Source: Devosia sp. ZB163 | Lineage (GTDB): Bacteria > Pseudomonadota > Alphaproteobacteria > Rhizobiales > Devosiaceae | Assembly: GCF_028613635.1 (NCBI RefSeq) | Contig: NZ_JAQRMY010000001.1 | Location: 910,331 to 974,330, forward strand | Length of the DNA: 64,000 bases | Direction: 5' to 3' | The notes under the pieces: generated by a model | The model's database searches: none | What the model saw: the letters and a program-made list of their open reading frames with translations, nothing else | What the model was told of the DNA's origin: nothing | Position numbers and translations under genes: made by a program | Shown: in pieces, positions 1-7,459 of the stretch | Layout of the letters: every line of letters starts with the position of its first letter | Position numbering within the stretch: the first letter of the stretch is position 1

Positions 1-1
1 C

Positions 2-193
2 GGGCCCGAGGCCGCCGGCAATCTCGATATCGGCGCGAGCCTTGTCGGGCTTTCCGTGAAGTTCGAGACGACGCTCATCGGCCTCGTCGGCGCCCTCATT
101 GCCTCGCTGCTGCTGGCGCTGATCGAAAGGCGCGAAGGCGAGATGATCGCCGAAACGCGGCATCTGCTCGCGGCGGGCAGCCATGTCCGATGA
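2..193 (+). CDS. MotA/TolQ/ExbB-family proton-channel subunit, 3-prime fragment
   Basis: Only the last 63 codons are in the window; the reading frame is open from base 2 to a TGA at 191-193. The fragment has the C-terminal layout of ExbB/TolQ/MotA proteins: a GASLVGLSVKFETTLIGL segment (compare the conserved GL..AF.TTL.GL motif), then a hydrophobic helix (ALIASLLLALI) and a charged cytoplasmic tail. In the family this subunit forms a pentameric inner-membrane ring around ExbD/TolR/MotB-type partners and uses the proton gradient to do work. The next gene overlaps it by 11 bp and encodes an ExbD-like protein, so the two are translationally coupled. Whether it powers an outer-membrane or secretion process cannot be read from this fragment. 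Confidence 0.75.
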   Translation, partial: GPEAAGNLDIGASLVGLSVKFETTLIGLVGALIASLLLALIERREGEMIAETRHLLAAGSHVR

Positions 194-668
194 GGACGAC
201 GACGACGATGGCCTGACGGCGCTGCCGGCGACGATGAGCGACATCCTCTTCAGCCTCGTCGCCGTCGTCATCGTCGTTCTGCTGTCCCTCGCGCCGGCGA
301 TCCGCACCCCGGGCGCGCTTGCCTCGCAGAAGTCCGACCTGCTGACGTCCCCGATCCTCGTCGAGAGCGAACCGGCCCTCGTCTTCGTTGCCGAAGCTGC
401 CGGGCTGCGCATCGGTCAGGGCGAAGAGCGCCTCGTGCCGCTCGATGCAATCCTCACCGATGCGGACCTGGCGCAGGCGCTGCGCGAATCCAACGAGGAG
501 GTTCTCCTCCTCGTCGCCGATGATGGGCAGGAGGCAGCGTTCCTGTTCAACAGCCTCGCGGGCGCGCACGGCATCGCCTCGATCCGGCAACTGCGTCTTG
601 ATCCCAAATGCCGCCACATCGCCGACCCTGTCCGGGTCGGCTGCACACCCTCGGGGGCGCCCGCATGA
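183..668 (+). CDS. ExbD/TolR-like proton-channel protein 1
   Basis: 161 residues. An acidic cytoplasmic N-terminus (DEDDDDD at residues 3-9) is followed by one membrane helix at about 21-40 and a periplasmic domain of about 120 residues with LVFVAEAAGLRI and beta-alpha-beta character. Asp20 lies just before the helix, where ExbD/TolR proteins carry the essential proton-carrying Asp. The gene overlaps the upstream ExbB-like gene by 11 bp and the next gene by ATGA, so the three form one operon. Family knowledge: ExbD works inside an ExbB pentamer. Divergence from classical ExbD is considerable, so the call rests on topology, the Asp and gene order. Two cysteines near the C-terminus could form a disulfide. 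Confidence 0.65.
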   Translation: MSDEDDDDDGLTALPATMSDILFSLVAVVIVVLLSLAPAIRTPGALASQKSDLLTSPILVESEPALVFVAEAAGLRIGQGEERLVPLDAILTDADLAQALRESNEEVLLLVADDGQEAAFLFNSLAGAHGIASIRQLRLDPKCRHIADPVRVGCTPSGAPA

Positions 669-1414
669 CTTCGTGGCGGCTCGACCTCACAGTCCTCGCC
701 GATCTTGCCGCGAGCATGTTCGCAGCCTGTTTCATGGTGCTGCTGATCTTTCTCAGCCTCGCGCAGAAGGCGGACACGCTCCCGGCCCGCCCGATCGAAG
801 CGACACGGGACCTGAACACCGTCGCGCGACAAGTTCAGGCGGCCGGAGAACTGGTCGATCTGCTGCACGATCATGCTGCGCTGGACGGCACGAGCATCGA
901 TCTCTTCGCAGACCGCATCGATGTTCGCATGGCGACAGGCACGACAAGCCTGCGGGGGGACGCGATTGCCTCGTTGGCAATCCCTGGCGGACCCGTCCGC
1001 CTCTACGTCTTCTCCAACGCGCTCTATCACGACGTCACGGCCGTCCTCGGCAACAGGCCCGTCACGGAAATGAGCGTGCCTCGCGCACTGCGGGATGCCA
1101 CCGGGGAGTGGAGGCCGGAGTTCCTCGCGCTCGATGCGGAGCGGGCAGAGCCGGTCCTGTTTCGCCAGCGACTTGCGCAACTCCTCGATGGCGGAACGGA
1201 GGGGGAGGGGAGCGCGGTCGGTGCCGATGGCATGCCGGCACCCGCCGCCGGCGCTTCCCTCGCGGAACGAATTGCCTCCGCACTCGGCGCCGTGGCCGCT
1301 ATCGGCTTCCCCATTCTCGGGGTCTGCGCCGTCCTCCTGATCGAGCGCCGCCGCTACAGGTCTGGACAAACCAATCCCCTCGGGAAACAATCGACTGTCC
1401 CTGATGGAGCCTGA
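665..1414 (+). CDS. ExbD-like membrane protein 2 with an extra C-terminal helix
   Basis: 249 residues from the ATG that overlaps the previous stop as ATGA; an in-frame start 57 bp upstream exists but the overlap start is preferred. Residues 14-34 form a membrane helix preceded by Asp13, again matching the ExbD/TolR proton Asp. A periplasmic domain of about 165 residues follows, and then, unlike ExbD, a second membrane helix at about 204-226 with a short basic tail (ERRRYR). An OmpA peptidoglycan-binding domain is not visible. It is a non-identical partner to the ExbD-like protein directly upstream, so the locus appears to encode one ring protein and two different rod proteins. Function is inferred from family and context only. 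Confidence 0.55.
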   Translation: MTSWRLDLTVLADLAASMFAACFMVLLIFLSLAQKADTLPARPIEATRDLNTVARQVQAAGELVDLLHDHAALDGTSIDLFADRIDVRMATGTTSLRGDAIASLAIPGGPVRLYVFSNALYHDVTAVLGNRPVTEMSVPRALRDATGEWRPEFLALDAERAEPVLFRQRLAQLLDGGTEGEGSAVGADGMPAPAAGASLAERIASALGAVAAIGFPILGVCAVLLIERRRYRSGQTNPLGKQSTVPDGA

Positions 1415-1417
1415 CCA

Positions 1418-1705
1418 ATGGTCGACCCGATCCAGCGTACCAGCAGCGTCCCCGTTCCGCAGTTCCAGACGGAGCAGGGGACGCAGGATCCCTTGCCCGT
1501 CAACGCGCCCCGCGAGCAGCAGCGCGTCGGGGACGACATCCGCGAGGACGACCGGCAGGACGATGGCGCCGCGTTCGAGGACTATCTCAACGACTCGAGC
1601 ATCCTGACGCTCGAAAAGGCCAAGCGCGGCCAGACCGTCGATACGGCGGGCGAAATCGAGTCTGCCAGCGTCTACTCGCAGCCGGGGCAGAAGACGCCGC
1701 TCTAG
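1418..1705 (+). CDS. Small acidic, probably disordered protein next to T3SS genes
   Basis: 95 residues, starting 3 bp after the preceding stop, so it is in the same operon as the ExbBD-like genes. It has no membrane segment or signal peptide. Composition is rich in Gln, Asp, Glu, Pro, Ser and Thr, with an Asp/Arg-rich middle (about residues 40-55) and few hydrophobic residues, which suggests disorder. I recognise no family. A Ser/Thr/Gln/Pro-rich N-terminus is compatible with a type III secretion signal, but that is weak evidence. It is followed, after 24 bp, by the convergent chaperone gene. It could be a secreted substrate or a regulator; the sequence alone does not decide. Confidence 0.5.
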   Translation: MVDPIQRTSSVPVPQFQTEQGTQDPLPVNAPREQQRVGDDIREDDRQDDGAAFEDYLNDSSILTLEKAKRGQTVDTAGEIESASVYSQPGQKTPL

Positions 1706-1729
1706 CGTACTTTCACGAAAGACTGGCTA

Positions 1730-2107
1730 TCAGGCGATGGCCGACCGGGCCGCGAACAGCTGCTGCATGCAGGTTTCGAGCGTCGGCAGGCTGATCTCGC
1801 TGTCGTCGATGCTGACCACGAACATCGCCTCGCCGTCACGGGTCAGCCCCGTCGACAGGAACCGCTCGCTGGTGAAGTCCGGCCCGGCCAGCGCCAGCAG
1901 CCGTTGCTCGATTTCCTCGTCCAGCCGATGCGGGCGGGCTGCGAGACTCAGCAATGTGCGCTGCCCGTCATCGGTGGACGTGAGCGTCAGCGTGCCCGAC
2001 CGCTCGAACACGAAGCTGTAGCTGCCATCCGCCGCCGGGGTCAGCGGCAGTTGCAGGCTCGCCGCGAAGCCTTCGAGCGCCTGAAGGGCCTGATTTGAGA
2101 ACGCCAA
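1730..2107 (-). CDS. CesT/Tir-type type III secretion chaperone
   Basis: 125 residues. The start is a TTG preceded by an AGGTGAG-type ribosome binding site; the nearby ATG is out of frame. The protein is small and acidic with the alpha-beta order of class I secretion chaperones: an N-terminal helix (ALQALEGFAASLQL), strands around SYSFVFE..TLTLTS and RTLLSLAA, a second strand pair (FVVSIDDSEISL) and a C-terminal helix ending near residue 120. Family knowledge: dimers of such proteins bind the N-terminal chaperone-binding region of one effector or translocator and keep it export-ready. It lies 25 bp downstream of the gatekeeper gene and is probably cotranscribed with it. Its cargo is unknown. 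Confidence 0.7.
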   Translation of the reverse strand: MAFSNQALQALEGFAASLQLPLTPAADGSYSFVFERSGTLTLTSTDDGQRTLLSLAARPHRLDEEIEQRLLALAGPDFTSERFLSTGLTRDGEAMFVVSIDDSEISLPTLETCMQQLFAARSAIA

Positions 2108-2132
2108 TTCATCTCACCTTGCTGGCCGCGGC

Positions 2133-3365
2133 CTACTGGCGCGCGCCGTCGCGTTGATCCTTGTCCTCGCGGGTGACGCGGCCCTCGTACTCGGCCTCTT
2201 CCTCCTCGACGAGCTCATCGAGCATCGAAAGCAGCGCGGTGCGTTGCTGCAGTCGCGCCTGGGGGTGCGGCATGACCTCGTCGGGCAGCTCGCCGTGCAT
2301 GCCGCGCAACCCGTTGGCAAAGGCGAGCTGGCTCGCCAGCGAGCACTTGAGGTAGCGCTGCAGCAGGGCGCGCGCTTCCATGGGCCCGGCGGCAGCGTTC
2401 GAGGCGAACAGCAGCATGCGCTCGGCGACGTCGGCCGGAGTGCCCTCCGGCCGCTCCCCCGACGTAAGCTGGCGGTCGGTCGTCTTGACCAGATCGAAGG
2501 CCATGCTGACGGTGCTCTGCATCAGCTTGAGCTTGGAGAGCTCGGTGAGCAGGGTGTGGAGGTAGGTGGAGTCGGTCGAAGGCCCGGTGCTCGCGAGGTC
2601 CTGCCCCGCCACCGACATGAACAGGCTCACCACTTCGTCGAAGTTCTTCATCATGTCGAAGCGCTGGAATGCCTGGAACAGCTGGCCCATGTTGCGCGTC
2701 TCGCGCAGCAGCGAGCGATAGGCTTCGCGCACCGCCGCCGGATCCGTCTCGAGCGTGACGGTGGCCTGTGCCGCTTCCTTGGCGGAGGCCAGTCCGGCGC
2801 GCACTTCGCGCCCGAGATCGCCCTTGCTGAACTCGGCATGCGCCTGCTCGAGCAGCATCATGAAGTCGTCGCTGGCGCCGGTCGTCGCGAAGAACTCGCG
2901 GGCGATGTCGAGTCCCGCGAACTGGTGCGTCACGTCGCCGTCGAACTGCTGCAACGCCTTGAGGATATCGTCGGTGGTGACGCCACCGCCACTGCCGCCT
3001 TCGTTCATCAGGCGCTCGAAATTCTCCAGCTGCTCGACGAGGCTGCGCAACTGGTCCTCGCGCGGCATGTCGGGCAGCTTGTCGTAATAGTCGGCGATGC
3101 GTGCGAGCGCCTCGAGCGTCGCTCCCGCGCCCTGGCGCACCTCGCGCCGGTCGAGGCTGCGCTTGTCGGCGCGATGCGCGACCGACATGCCGAGTTCCTC
3201 GGCGGCGTCCTGGAGCTTGGAGGCCTCGGTGCTGGTCGCAACCTGCTCGCCGCGATAGCTGCCGCGCACCTCGCGGGCGATCTCTGCGCCGGTGGGCGAG
3301 GTGACGTTGAGCGCGGCAACATTCTGCCGCAGGGTCTCGATCGAACCGGACATGGTTCCGCTCAT
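2133..3365 (-). CDS. sctW: T3SS gatekeeper, fused YopN/InvE-TyeA type (SctW)
   Basis: 410 residues, almost entirely helical and without membrane segments. The region of about residues 50-230 fits the HrpJ/InvE domain and about 280-385 fits a TyeA-like domain, so one protein covers the roles split between YopN and TyeA in Yersinia. In the family the gatekeeper plugs the export gate in the cytoplasm and orders secretion, translocators before effectors. The N-terminal 50 residues (Thr/Ser-rich, QNVAALNVTSPTG) look like a secretion signal plus chaperone-binding segment, which fits the chaperone gene directly downstream. A second ATG lies four codons in (3353). A factor-independent terminator separates it from the needle-like gene upstream, so it probably has its own promoter in 3366-3445. 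Confidence 0.8.
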   Translation of the reverse strand: MSGTMSGSIETLRQNVAALNVTSPTGAEIAREVRGSYRGEQVATSTEASKLQDAAEELGMSVAHRADKRSLDRREVRQGAGATLEALARIADYYDKLPDMPREDQLRSLVEQLENFERLMNEGGSGGGVTTDDILKALQQFDGDVTHQFAGLDIAREFFATTGASDDFMMLLEQAHAEFSKGDLGREVRAGLASAKEAAQATVTLETDPAAVREAYRSLLRETRNMGQLFQAFQRFDMMKNFDEVVSLFMSVAGQDLASTGPSTDSTYLHTLLTELSKLKLMQSTVSMAFDLVKTTDRQLTSGERPEGTPADVAERMLLFASNAAAGPMEARALLQRYLKCSLASQLAFANGLRGMHGELPDEVMPHPQARLQQRTALLSMLDELVEEEEAEYEGRVTREDKDQRDGARQ

Positions 3366-3445
3366 TGCTGGCGAACGATGGAGAAAGCTATCACGCTGTC
3401 CTGCCGCAGCCAGTCATCAACGTGACAGGGAGCGGCCGGGGCAAC

Positions 3446-3480
3446 GAAAAAGGCACACCCGCGATCGGCGGATGTGCCTC
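3446..3480 (-). terminator. Rho-independent terminator after the needle-like gene
   Basis: Read on the minus strand, the sequence forms a stem of GAGGCACA.CCGC pairing with GCGG.TGTGCCT, followed at once by TTTTTC. It lies 24-58 bp after the stop of the 102-residue gene (3504-3812) and upstream of sctW, so it separates the crp-like/96-aa/102-aa transcript from the sctW-chaperone transcript. Confidence 0.8.
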
Positions 3481-3503
3481 GGAACTCGTGCGTCAGCCCG
3501 CTA

Positions 3504-3812
3504 TCAGGCGACGTTGCGCGCGATCGACTTGAGCGTATCGGCGACGGTCTTCAGCATGTTGGTGCGCAGGTTGCTGATCGCCGACCAGGTATTCATCGCC
3601 ATCTGCATCGAGAACATCTTCTCGGTGTCGGAGAGGTTGGCGTTGGACTCGATTTCGCGGATGTCGGCCTCAACTGCCGACATCTGTGCTTGCAGTTCCC
3701 TCTGCCGCCAGATCAGGTCGAAACCGTTCGTACTGACATAATTTGCCGTATCGGCGCCGCCCGTTGAAGTAACTAGGTCACTGCCCCAATTTTGAATCGT
3801 GCTGCCAGGCAT
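3504..3812 (-). CDS. T3SS needle or inner-rod-like protein
   Basis: 102 residues. The second half is a helical hairpin: a helix at about residues 37-55 (QRELQAQMSAVEADIREIES), a short turn with NANLSD, and a long C-terminal helix (MFSMQMAMNTWSAISNLR onward) running to the end. SctF needle subunits and SctI rod proteins share this shape, including a C-terminal helix that packs in the filament. The length (needle about 80, rod about 100-140) and Asn/Ser/Thr-rich N-terminus do not settle which of the two it is. The start ATG follows the stop of the 96-residue gene after one base, so the pair is coupled and may be chaperone and subunit. A terminator follows it. Confidence 0.6.
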   Translation of the reverse strand: MPGSTIQNWGSDLVTSTGGADTANYVSTNGFDLIWRQRELQAQMSAVEADIREIESNANLSDTEKMFSMQMAMNTWSAISNLRTNMLKTVADTLKSIARNVA

Positions 3813-3813
3813 G

Positions 3814-4104
3814 CTATTCCCCCTTCTTTGCGGGTGCGGCCCCCAAGGTCCCGCCCGGAATTACTGTAATAAGTGACGAAATCCGTACCATGACAGCCTG
3901 AGCCGCCGCAAGCGCCTCGGAAAGCGCCGTGTGGCGCTCATATTCGCCGGGCGGAAGGCCGCCTGCGAGCTTGCCCGCAACCCCATCCTTCAGCTGCCCG
4001 AGTCGTGCAATGGTGGCGGCGGCAATATCCGCGCCATTCGGCCCGCGCAACTGCTCGCCCAGGTCGGTGAAGTCGAAGGCCTCTGCAATATCGTTCTCGG
4101 TCAT
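3814..4104 (-). CDS. Small helical protein coupled to the needle-like gene
   Basis: 96 residues from ATG at 4104, preceded by GAGGGA; longer in-frame starts would run into the Crp-like gene. It contains two probable amphipathic helices (GADIAAATIARLGQLKDGVA and HTALSEALAAAQAVMVRISS) separated by GGLPPGEYER, and a Lys-rich tail. No signal peptide or membrane helix. Two-helix proteins of this size next to needle genes in T3SS loci often serve as needle co-chaperones (SctE/SctG types), but I do not recognise a specific family motif, so this is an inference from position. It lies 19 bp downstream of the Crp-family gene and is probably cotranscribed with it. Confidence 0.5.
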   Translation of the reverse strand: MTENDIAEAFDFTDLGEQLRGPNGADIAAATIARLGQLKDGVAGKLAGGLPPGEYERHTALSEALAAAQAVMVRISSLITVIPGGTLGAAPAKKGE

Positions 4105-4123
4105 CAGGCCGGTTCCCTCATTA

Positions 4124-4819
4124 TCAGGCAAGTCCATCGTCGATGGCGATGGCTTCGAGACTGTCGCGATCGAGAATGAGGATGTTGCGATCGCGAATCG
4201 CGATCCAGCCCTCTTTCTCCCAGGCCTTGAGGGCCCGGTTGACATTGCCGCGCGCGCCGCGCGCCATCAAGCCGAGATCGGATTGTGTAACGAACGCGCC
4301 GACCTGGAGGACCTGGCGGCCCATGGTGTCGACCCTGTCGCCCAGCCCGTCGGCGACCCGGAGCAGGCACTGCGACAGGCGCGCCTGCAGGGTTTTGAGT
4401 CCGAGAATCCGGGTGAGCAGGATATAGGAGCGGTAGCGATGGGCGATCGTGCGCGCCAGTGCCTCGCCCAGTGCCGGAAAGCGCGCGCGGAGCGAGCGGA
4501 ACGTCGCAGCCGGGATACAGTAGACCGAACTGGTGCCGATCGAGGTCGCCATGTCGGCGTGCTGGCCATCCTCGAATATGCCCAGTTCGCCAAAACTCTG
4601 GCCGGCCGGCAGCACCCCGAACAGGATCGGCGAGCCGTCCTCGAGCAGGTAGGAAAGCCGCACATGGCCCGAGCGAACGAAGTAGAGATTGGTCGCGTCG
4701 TCGTCCTGCAGGTAGATGAACTCGTTCGGCCCGAGGATGCGATGCGTCGTCGCTCCGTCGAGCGCCGCCTCGGCCTCTGCATCGAGGCCGCCGAAGCTGG
4801 ACGCGCGGAAGTGCGGCAA
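4124..4819 (-). CDS. Crp/Fnr-family transcription regulator
   Basis: 231 residues. A cyclic-nucleotide-binding beta-barrel spans about residues 20-130 (FIYLQDDDATNLYFVRSG, GQSFGELGIFEDG), followed by a dimer helix and a winged helix-turn-helix at about 150-220 (TQSDLGLMARGARGNVNRAL recognition region). The FGELGIF segment resembles the phosphate-binding cassette of CRP, but the Arg-Ser/Thr pair that contacts cAMP is not clear, so the ligand is unknown. No N-terminal Fnr cysteines. It is the first gene of a leftward transcript with two small T3SS genes and is divergent from sctD, so control of this T3SS locus is the natural guess. Confidence 0.85.
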   Translation of the reverse strand: MPHFRASSFGGLDAEAEAALDGATTHRILGPNEFIYLQDDDATNLYFVRSGHVRLSYLLEDGSPILFGVLPAGQSFGELGIFEDGQHADMATSIGTSSVYCIPAATFRSLRARFPALGEALARTIAHRYRSYILLTRILGLKTLQARLSQCLLRVADGLGDRVDTMGRQVLQVGAFVTQSDLGLMARGARGNVNRALKAWEKEGWIAIRDRNILILDRDSLEAIAIDDGLA

Positions 4820-5091
4820 TGTGCTCAGCCGGCTGTAAATCGGATGCCCCCCAAGACGCCGCCGACGGTTCCGGAAGACACCGGGCGATCACGGCGACCG
4901 CATTTTCTCCGGAATGCCAAGACTTCGCAACGCTCAGCAGTGTCAAACTGCGACGATTTGCGAACAAGCGCGCGAACGATACACTAACCGACGGGGCCGT
5001 GGGGAAAACCGCTATCGATTCTCGCAAGAATCCGGTAGCCGTGAAGTTGACGGGTGCGTGGCGCGCGGCCGCGTGACTGGTGGGGCAGGTT
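4820..5091 (-). promoter_or_regulatory. Divergent intergenic region between crp-like gene and sctD
   Basis: About 270 bp between two divergent genes must hold both promoters. It contains several loosely related TTGCGA/TTCGCA-like words (around 4924-4968), which could be regulator half-sites, but I cannot define a clean palindrome or a sigma-70 promoter here. No convincing reading frame. Confidence 0.35.
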
Positions 5092-7242
5092 ATGGTGGAA
5101 GCCATAGATCCGACGGGGGTTGTTCTCAAGATATTGACCGGCGTCCAGGCCGGTATCGACATCGCACTACGCGAGGGTGACTACACACTCGGCTCGGGCG
5201 ACGAAGACGACATCCAGTTCTTCGATGTCAGCCTGAAGCCTGCTCATGCACGTCTCGCTATCCGCGCCGGCAAGATGCAGATCGCCGGCGGCGCCGGACA
5301 GGTGCGCACCCGCAATGGCATTGTGCTCGAAGCCGGCGGCGCGCCGGTCGATCTCGAGCCGCTCGACATCGTGACCGTGGGGACGACGCGCTTTGCGCTC
5401 GGACCACGCGTTGCGAACTGGGCGAGCATCACCGATGCCGAGCGCGACGACCCCGATGGGCTCTATTCCGCAAAGCCGCGCAAGGCCCAGCCCGCCAAGA
5501 CCCGCCGGCATTGGCCGGTGCTGCTTGCCATCGCCATTCCGCTCGGCGTTGCCTCGGTCGGGGTTGGCTTTGCCGCGCTCAATGCGCCCAAGGCCCCCAA
5601 GCCCGAAGAAGAGGCGGTACGCACCAGTCTCGCGATCGTCGAGGAGGCGCTGGCCGTATTCGATTTCCGCGCGCGGCTGACGCTGACCGAGGAACTGGAC
5701 AAGAGCCTCTCTCTCACCGGCTTTGTGGACGACGCCGCTCAGCGTCGCGGTGTTGTCGCGGCCGTGCAGGCCACCGGCATCCCCGTGCGCACCCGCCTCA
5801 CCGTGCTGGCGACGATCAGGGAGGAAGTCGCGAGCCTGCTCGAAACCGAGAATGTGGGCGTCGAGTTTGCGCTGTCGCCGGTCGGCGTGCTGACCCTCAC
5901 CGGCGTCATCCTCGATCCGGACCGCGCAACGAGCCTCGTCGAAATGGTTCGCGAGCAGGTTCCGGGCCTTGCATCGATCGATTCGCAGATCCGCACCGCG
6001 CCGACTTTGCTTGCCGAGGTCGAAGCCCTGGCGGACCGCGCCCAGATCAAGCCGCTCGTCCTGCTTCGCATCGACGGTCCGTTGATCGAGGCGAGCGGTG
6101 CGCTGCCGACCGAAAAGATCGATTCGTGGGCCGGGTTCCTGCAGTCCTACGCCACCCAGTTCGCGTCGATCATCCCGCTGCGATCCTTCGTGCAACTGCA
6201 GAGCCCGGGCGTCACGGTCGAGGCCGCCGCCGAGCAGCCCAAGGCCGCGCTCTATCTCGGTGCCGGCACCGGCGTCACCGGCGATGTCGCCATCGACCTG
6301 CAGCGCCTCAAGACCGGCAGCTTCGAACTCTCCGACGTCTTCGCCAACGAGATATCGAGCCAGCTCGCCGCGAGTGCGGAAGCTCGCGACGCCAGCCCGC
6401 GCGAGGAGCGGCAGGGGATCAACGTCGCGGGCCTGCTCGGGCTTCCCGTGGCAGATGACGAACCGGCGCCCTCTGAGGCGAGCTCCGAAGTGAGCCGCGA
6501 AACGCGCCCCGAAGCACCCACCGACGCAGGCTCCGAACCAACCTCCGATTCCCCGGGTGGCGGCCCCGTCATCCCCGCCGCCGATGTGAATCTGCTGGGC
6601 CGCGAACTCGTCACGCGCTGGCAGCAGGGCACTCTGGGCGATTCGTCCGCCGCTTCGGCGCTGGGAGAGGATTTGCGGACGCTCGAAAGCTCCAGCCTCA
6701 CCGGACCGGCCCAGCCGCTGGCAAAGCGCTACGCTCCGTTACTGGCAGGCGCCGTCCCCGAGGCCGATGCCTACGAGCCCTGCTGGTACCAGTCGCGTCT
6801 CAACCAATCCAACGTGACCGGCGCGCTGTTCTGGCTCGATCTGCTGAGCGTGTCCCGCGAGCTCTCGCTCGCCGATCTCGACCGCCCGACGCAGGCCCTG
6901 ATCCTCGAGGCGGCGCTCAGTCCGCAATGGACGGCCAGTTGTGCCGCCAAGGCTGCGGGCGGCGAGGTGCAGTCGCCCTATCTCTACGAGGTCTCGCGCA
7001 ACCCCAGCTTCGTCAGCTACATCGCTCGCGACATCGGCAGCTTCCCGATCGAGGTCGCCGGCGTCAACACGGCCGGCGATCGCTACATCCAGACCCGGGC
7101 CGGCCTGAAGATGGCCGAGGGGTCGGCTCCGGACGCGACGAGCCGGCTGGTGCTGGTGGGCGAGCTCGGCGCCGCCTTCCAGCGCGACGACGGCTATTCG
7201 ACCTACGTGTTCGATTCCAGCCTCAACTGGCGCACACAATAG
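5092..7242 (+). CDS. sctD: T3SS inner-membrane ring protein, SctD family, with large C-terminal extension
   Basis: 716 residues from ATG at 5092; a GTG four codons upstream is an alternative. Residues below are counted from that GTG. About 10-110 is a cytoplasmic FHA domain (GVQAGIDIALREGDYTLGSG); 145-167 is one membrane helix (HWPVLLAIAIPLGVASVGVG); about 175-430 is periplasmic with repeated ring-building (BON-like) modules. This order is that of YscD/EscD/PrgH, the outer of the two inner-membrane rings. Usual members are about 320-430 residues. Here a Pro/Ser/Glu/Thr-rich linker (about 465-505) leads to an extra domain of about 210 residues with no match I recognise. The gene is divergent from the Crp-like gene and convergent with the secretin gene, its expected outer-membrane partner. 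Confidence 0.75.
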   Translation: MVEAIDPTGVVLKILTGVQAGIDIALREGDYTLGSGDEDDIQFFDVSLKPAHARLAIRAGKMQIAGGAGQVRTRNGIVLEAGGAPVDLEPLDIVTVGTTRFALGPRVANWASITDAERDDPDGLYSAKPRKAQPAKTRRHWPVLLAIAIPLGVASVGVGFAALNAPKAPKPEEEAVRTSLAIVEEALAVFDFRARLTLTEELDKSLSLTGFVDDAAQRRGVVAAVQATGIPVRTRLTVLATIREEVASLLETENVGVEFALSPVGVLTLTGVILDPDRATSLVEMVREQVPGLASIDSQIRTAPTLLAEVEALADRAQIKPLVLLRIDGPLIEASGALPTEKIDSWAGFLQSYATQFASIIPLRSFVQLQSPGVTVEAAAEQPKAALYLGAGTGVTGDVAIDLQRLKTGSFELSDVFANEISSQLAASAEARDASPREERQGINVAGLLGLPVADDEPAPSEASSEVSRETRPEAPTDAGSEPTSDSPGGGPVIPAADVNLLGRELVTRWQQGTLGDSSAASALGEDLRTLESSSLTGPAQPLAKRYAPLLAGAVPEADAYEPCWYQSRLNQSNVTGALFWLDLLSVSRELSLADLDRPTQALILEAALSPQWTASCAAKAAGGEVQSPYLYEVSRNPSFVSYIARDIGSFPIEVAGVNTAGDRYIQTRAGLKMAEGSAPDATSRLVLVGELGAAFQRDDGYSTYVFDSSLNWRTQ

Positions 7243-7317
7243 GCGCTATCGCTTCGCCGGCACCGCGGGCGGCCGGGAGTCCTGCAGCCGTCGCGTAGGT
7301 GCTCGACTTCCGAGCAG

Positions 7318-7455
7318 TTACTGGACCCGAATATCTCCGAGTCTGGCTCTTGACGTACCAGCGGCCTGGTACCGGTTATGAACTGGGCGCCGCGTTCCAG
7401 GGCGACGACGGCAATTGACCAACGCCCTCGCTCCCACGTCCAACTGGCGCTCAGA
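7318..7455 (+). pseudogene. Decayed duplicate of the sctD 3-prime end
   Basis: The spacer between sctD and the secretin gene is not random. Bases 7379-7418 encode ELGAAFQGDDGN then a stop, against ELGAAFQRDDGY in sctD (copy around 7163-7196). Around 7431-7449 TCCAACTGGCGC matches CTCAACTGGCGC at the sctD terminus. Upstream, AGCGGCCTGGT at 7360 aligns with AGCCGGCTGGT at 7141, and similarity weakens toward 7318. Frameshifts and an internal stop show it is not expressed as protein. It looks like the remnant of a tandem sctD copy, or of a related gene, most of which has been deleted. Confidence 0.7.
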
Positions 7456-7459
7456 AGTT

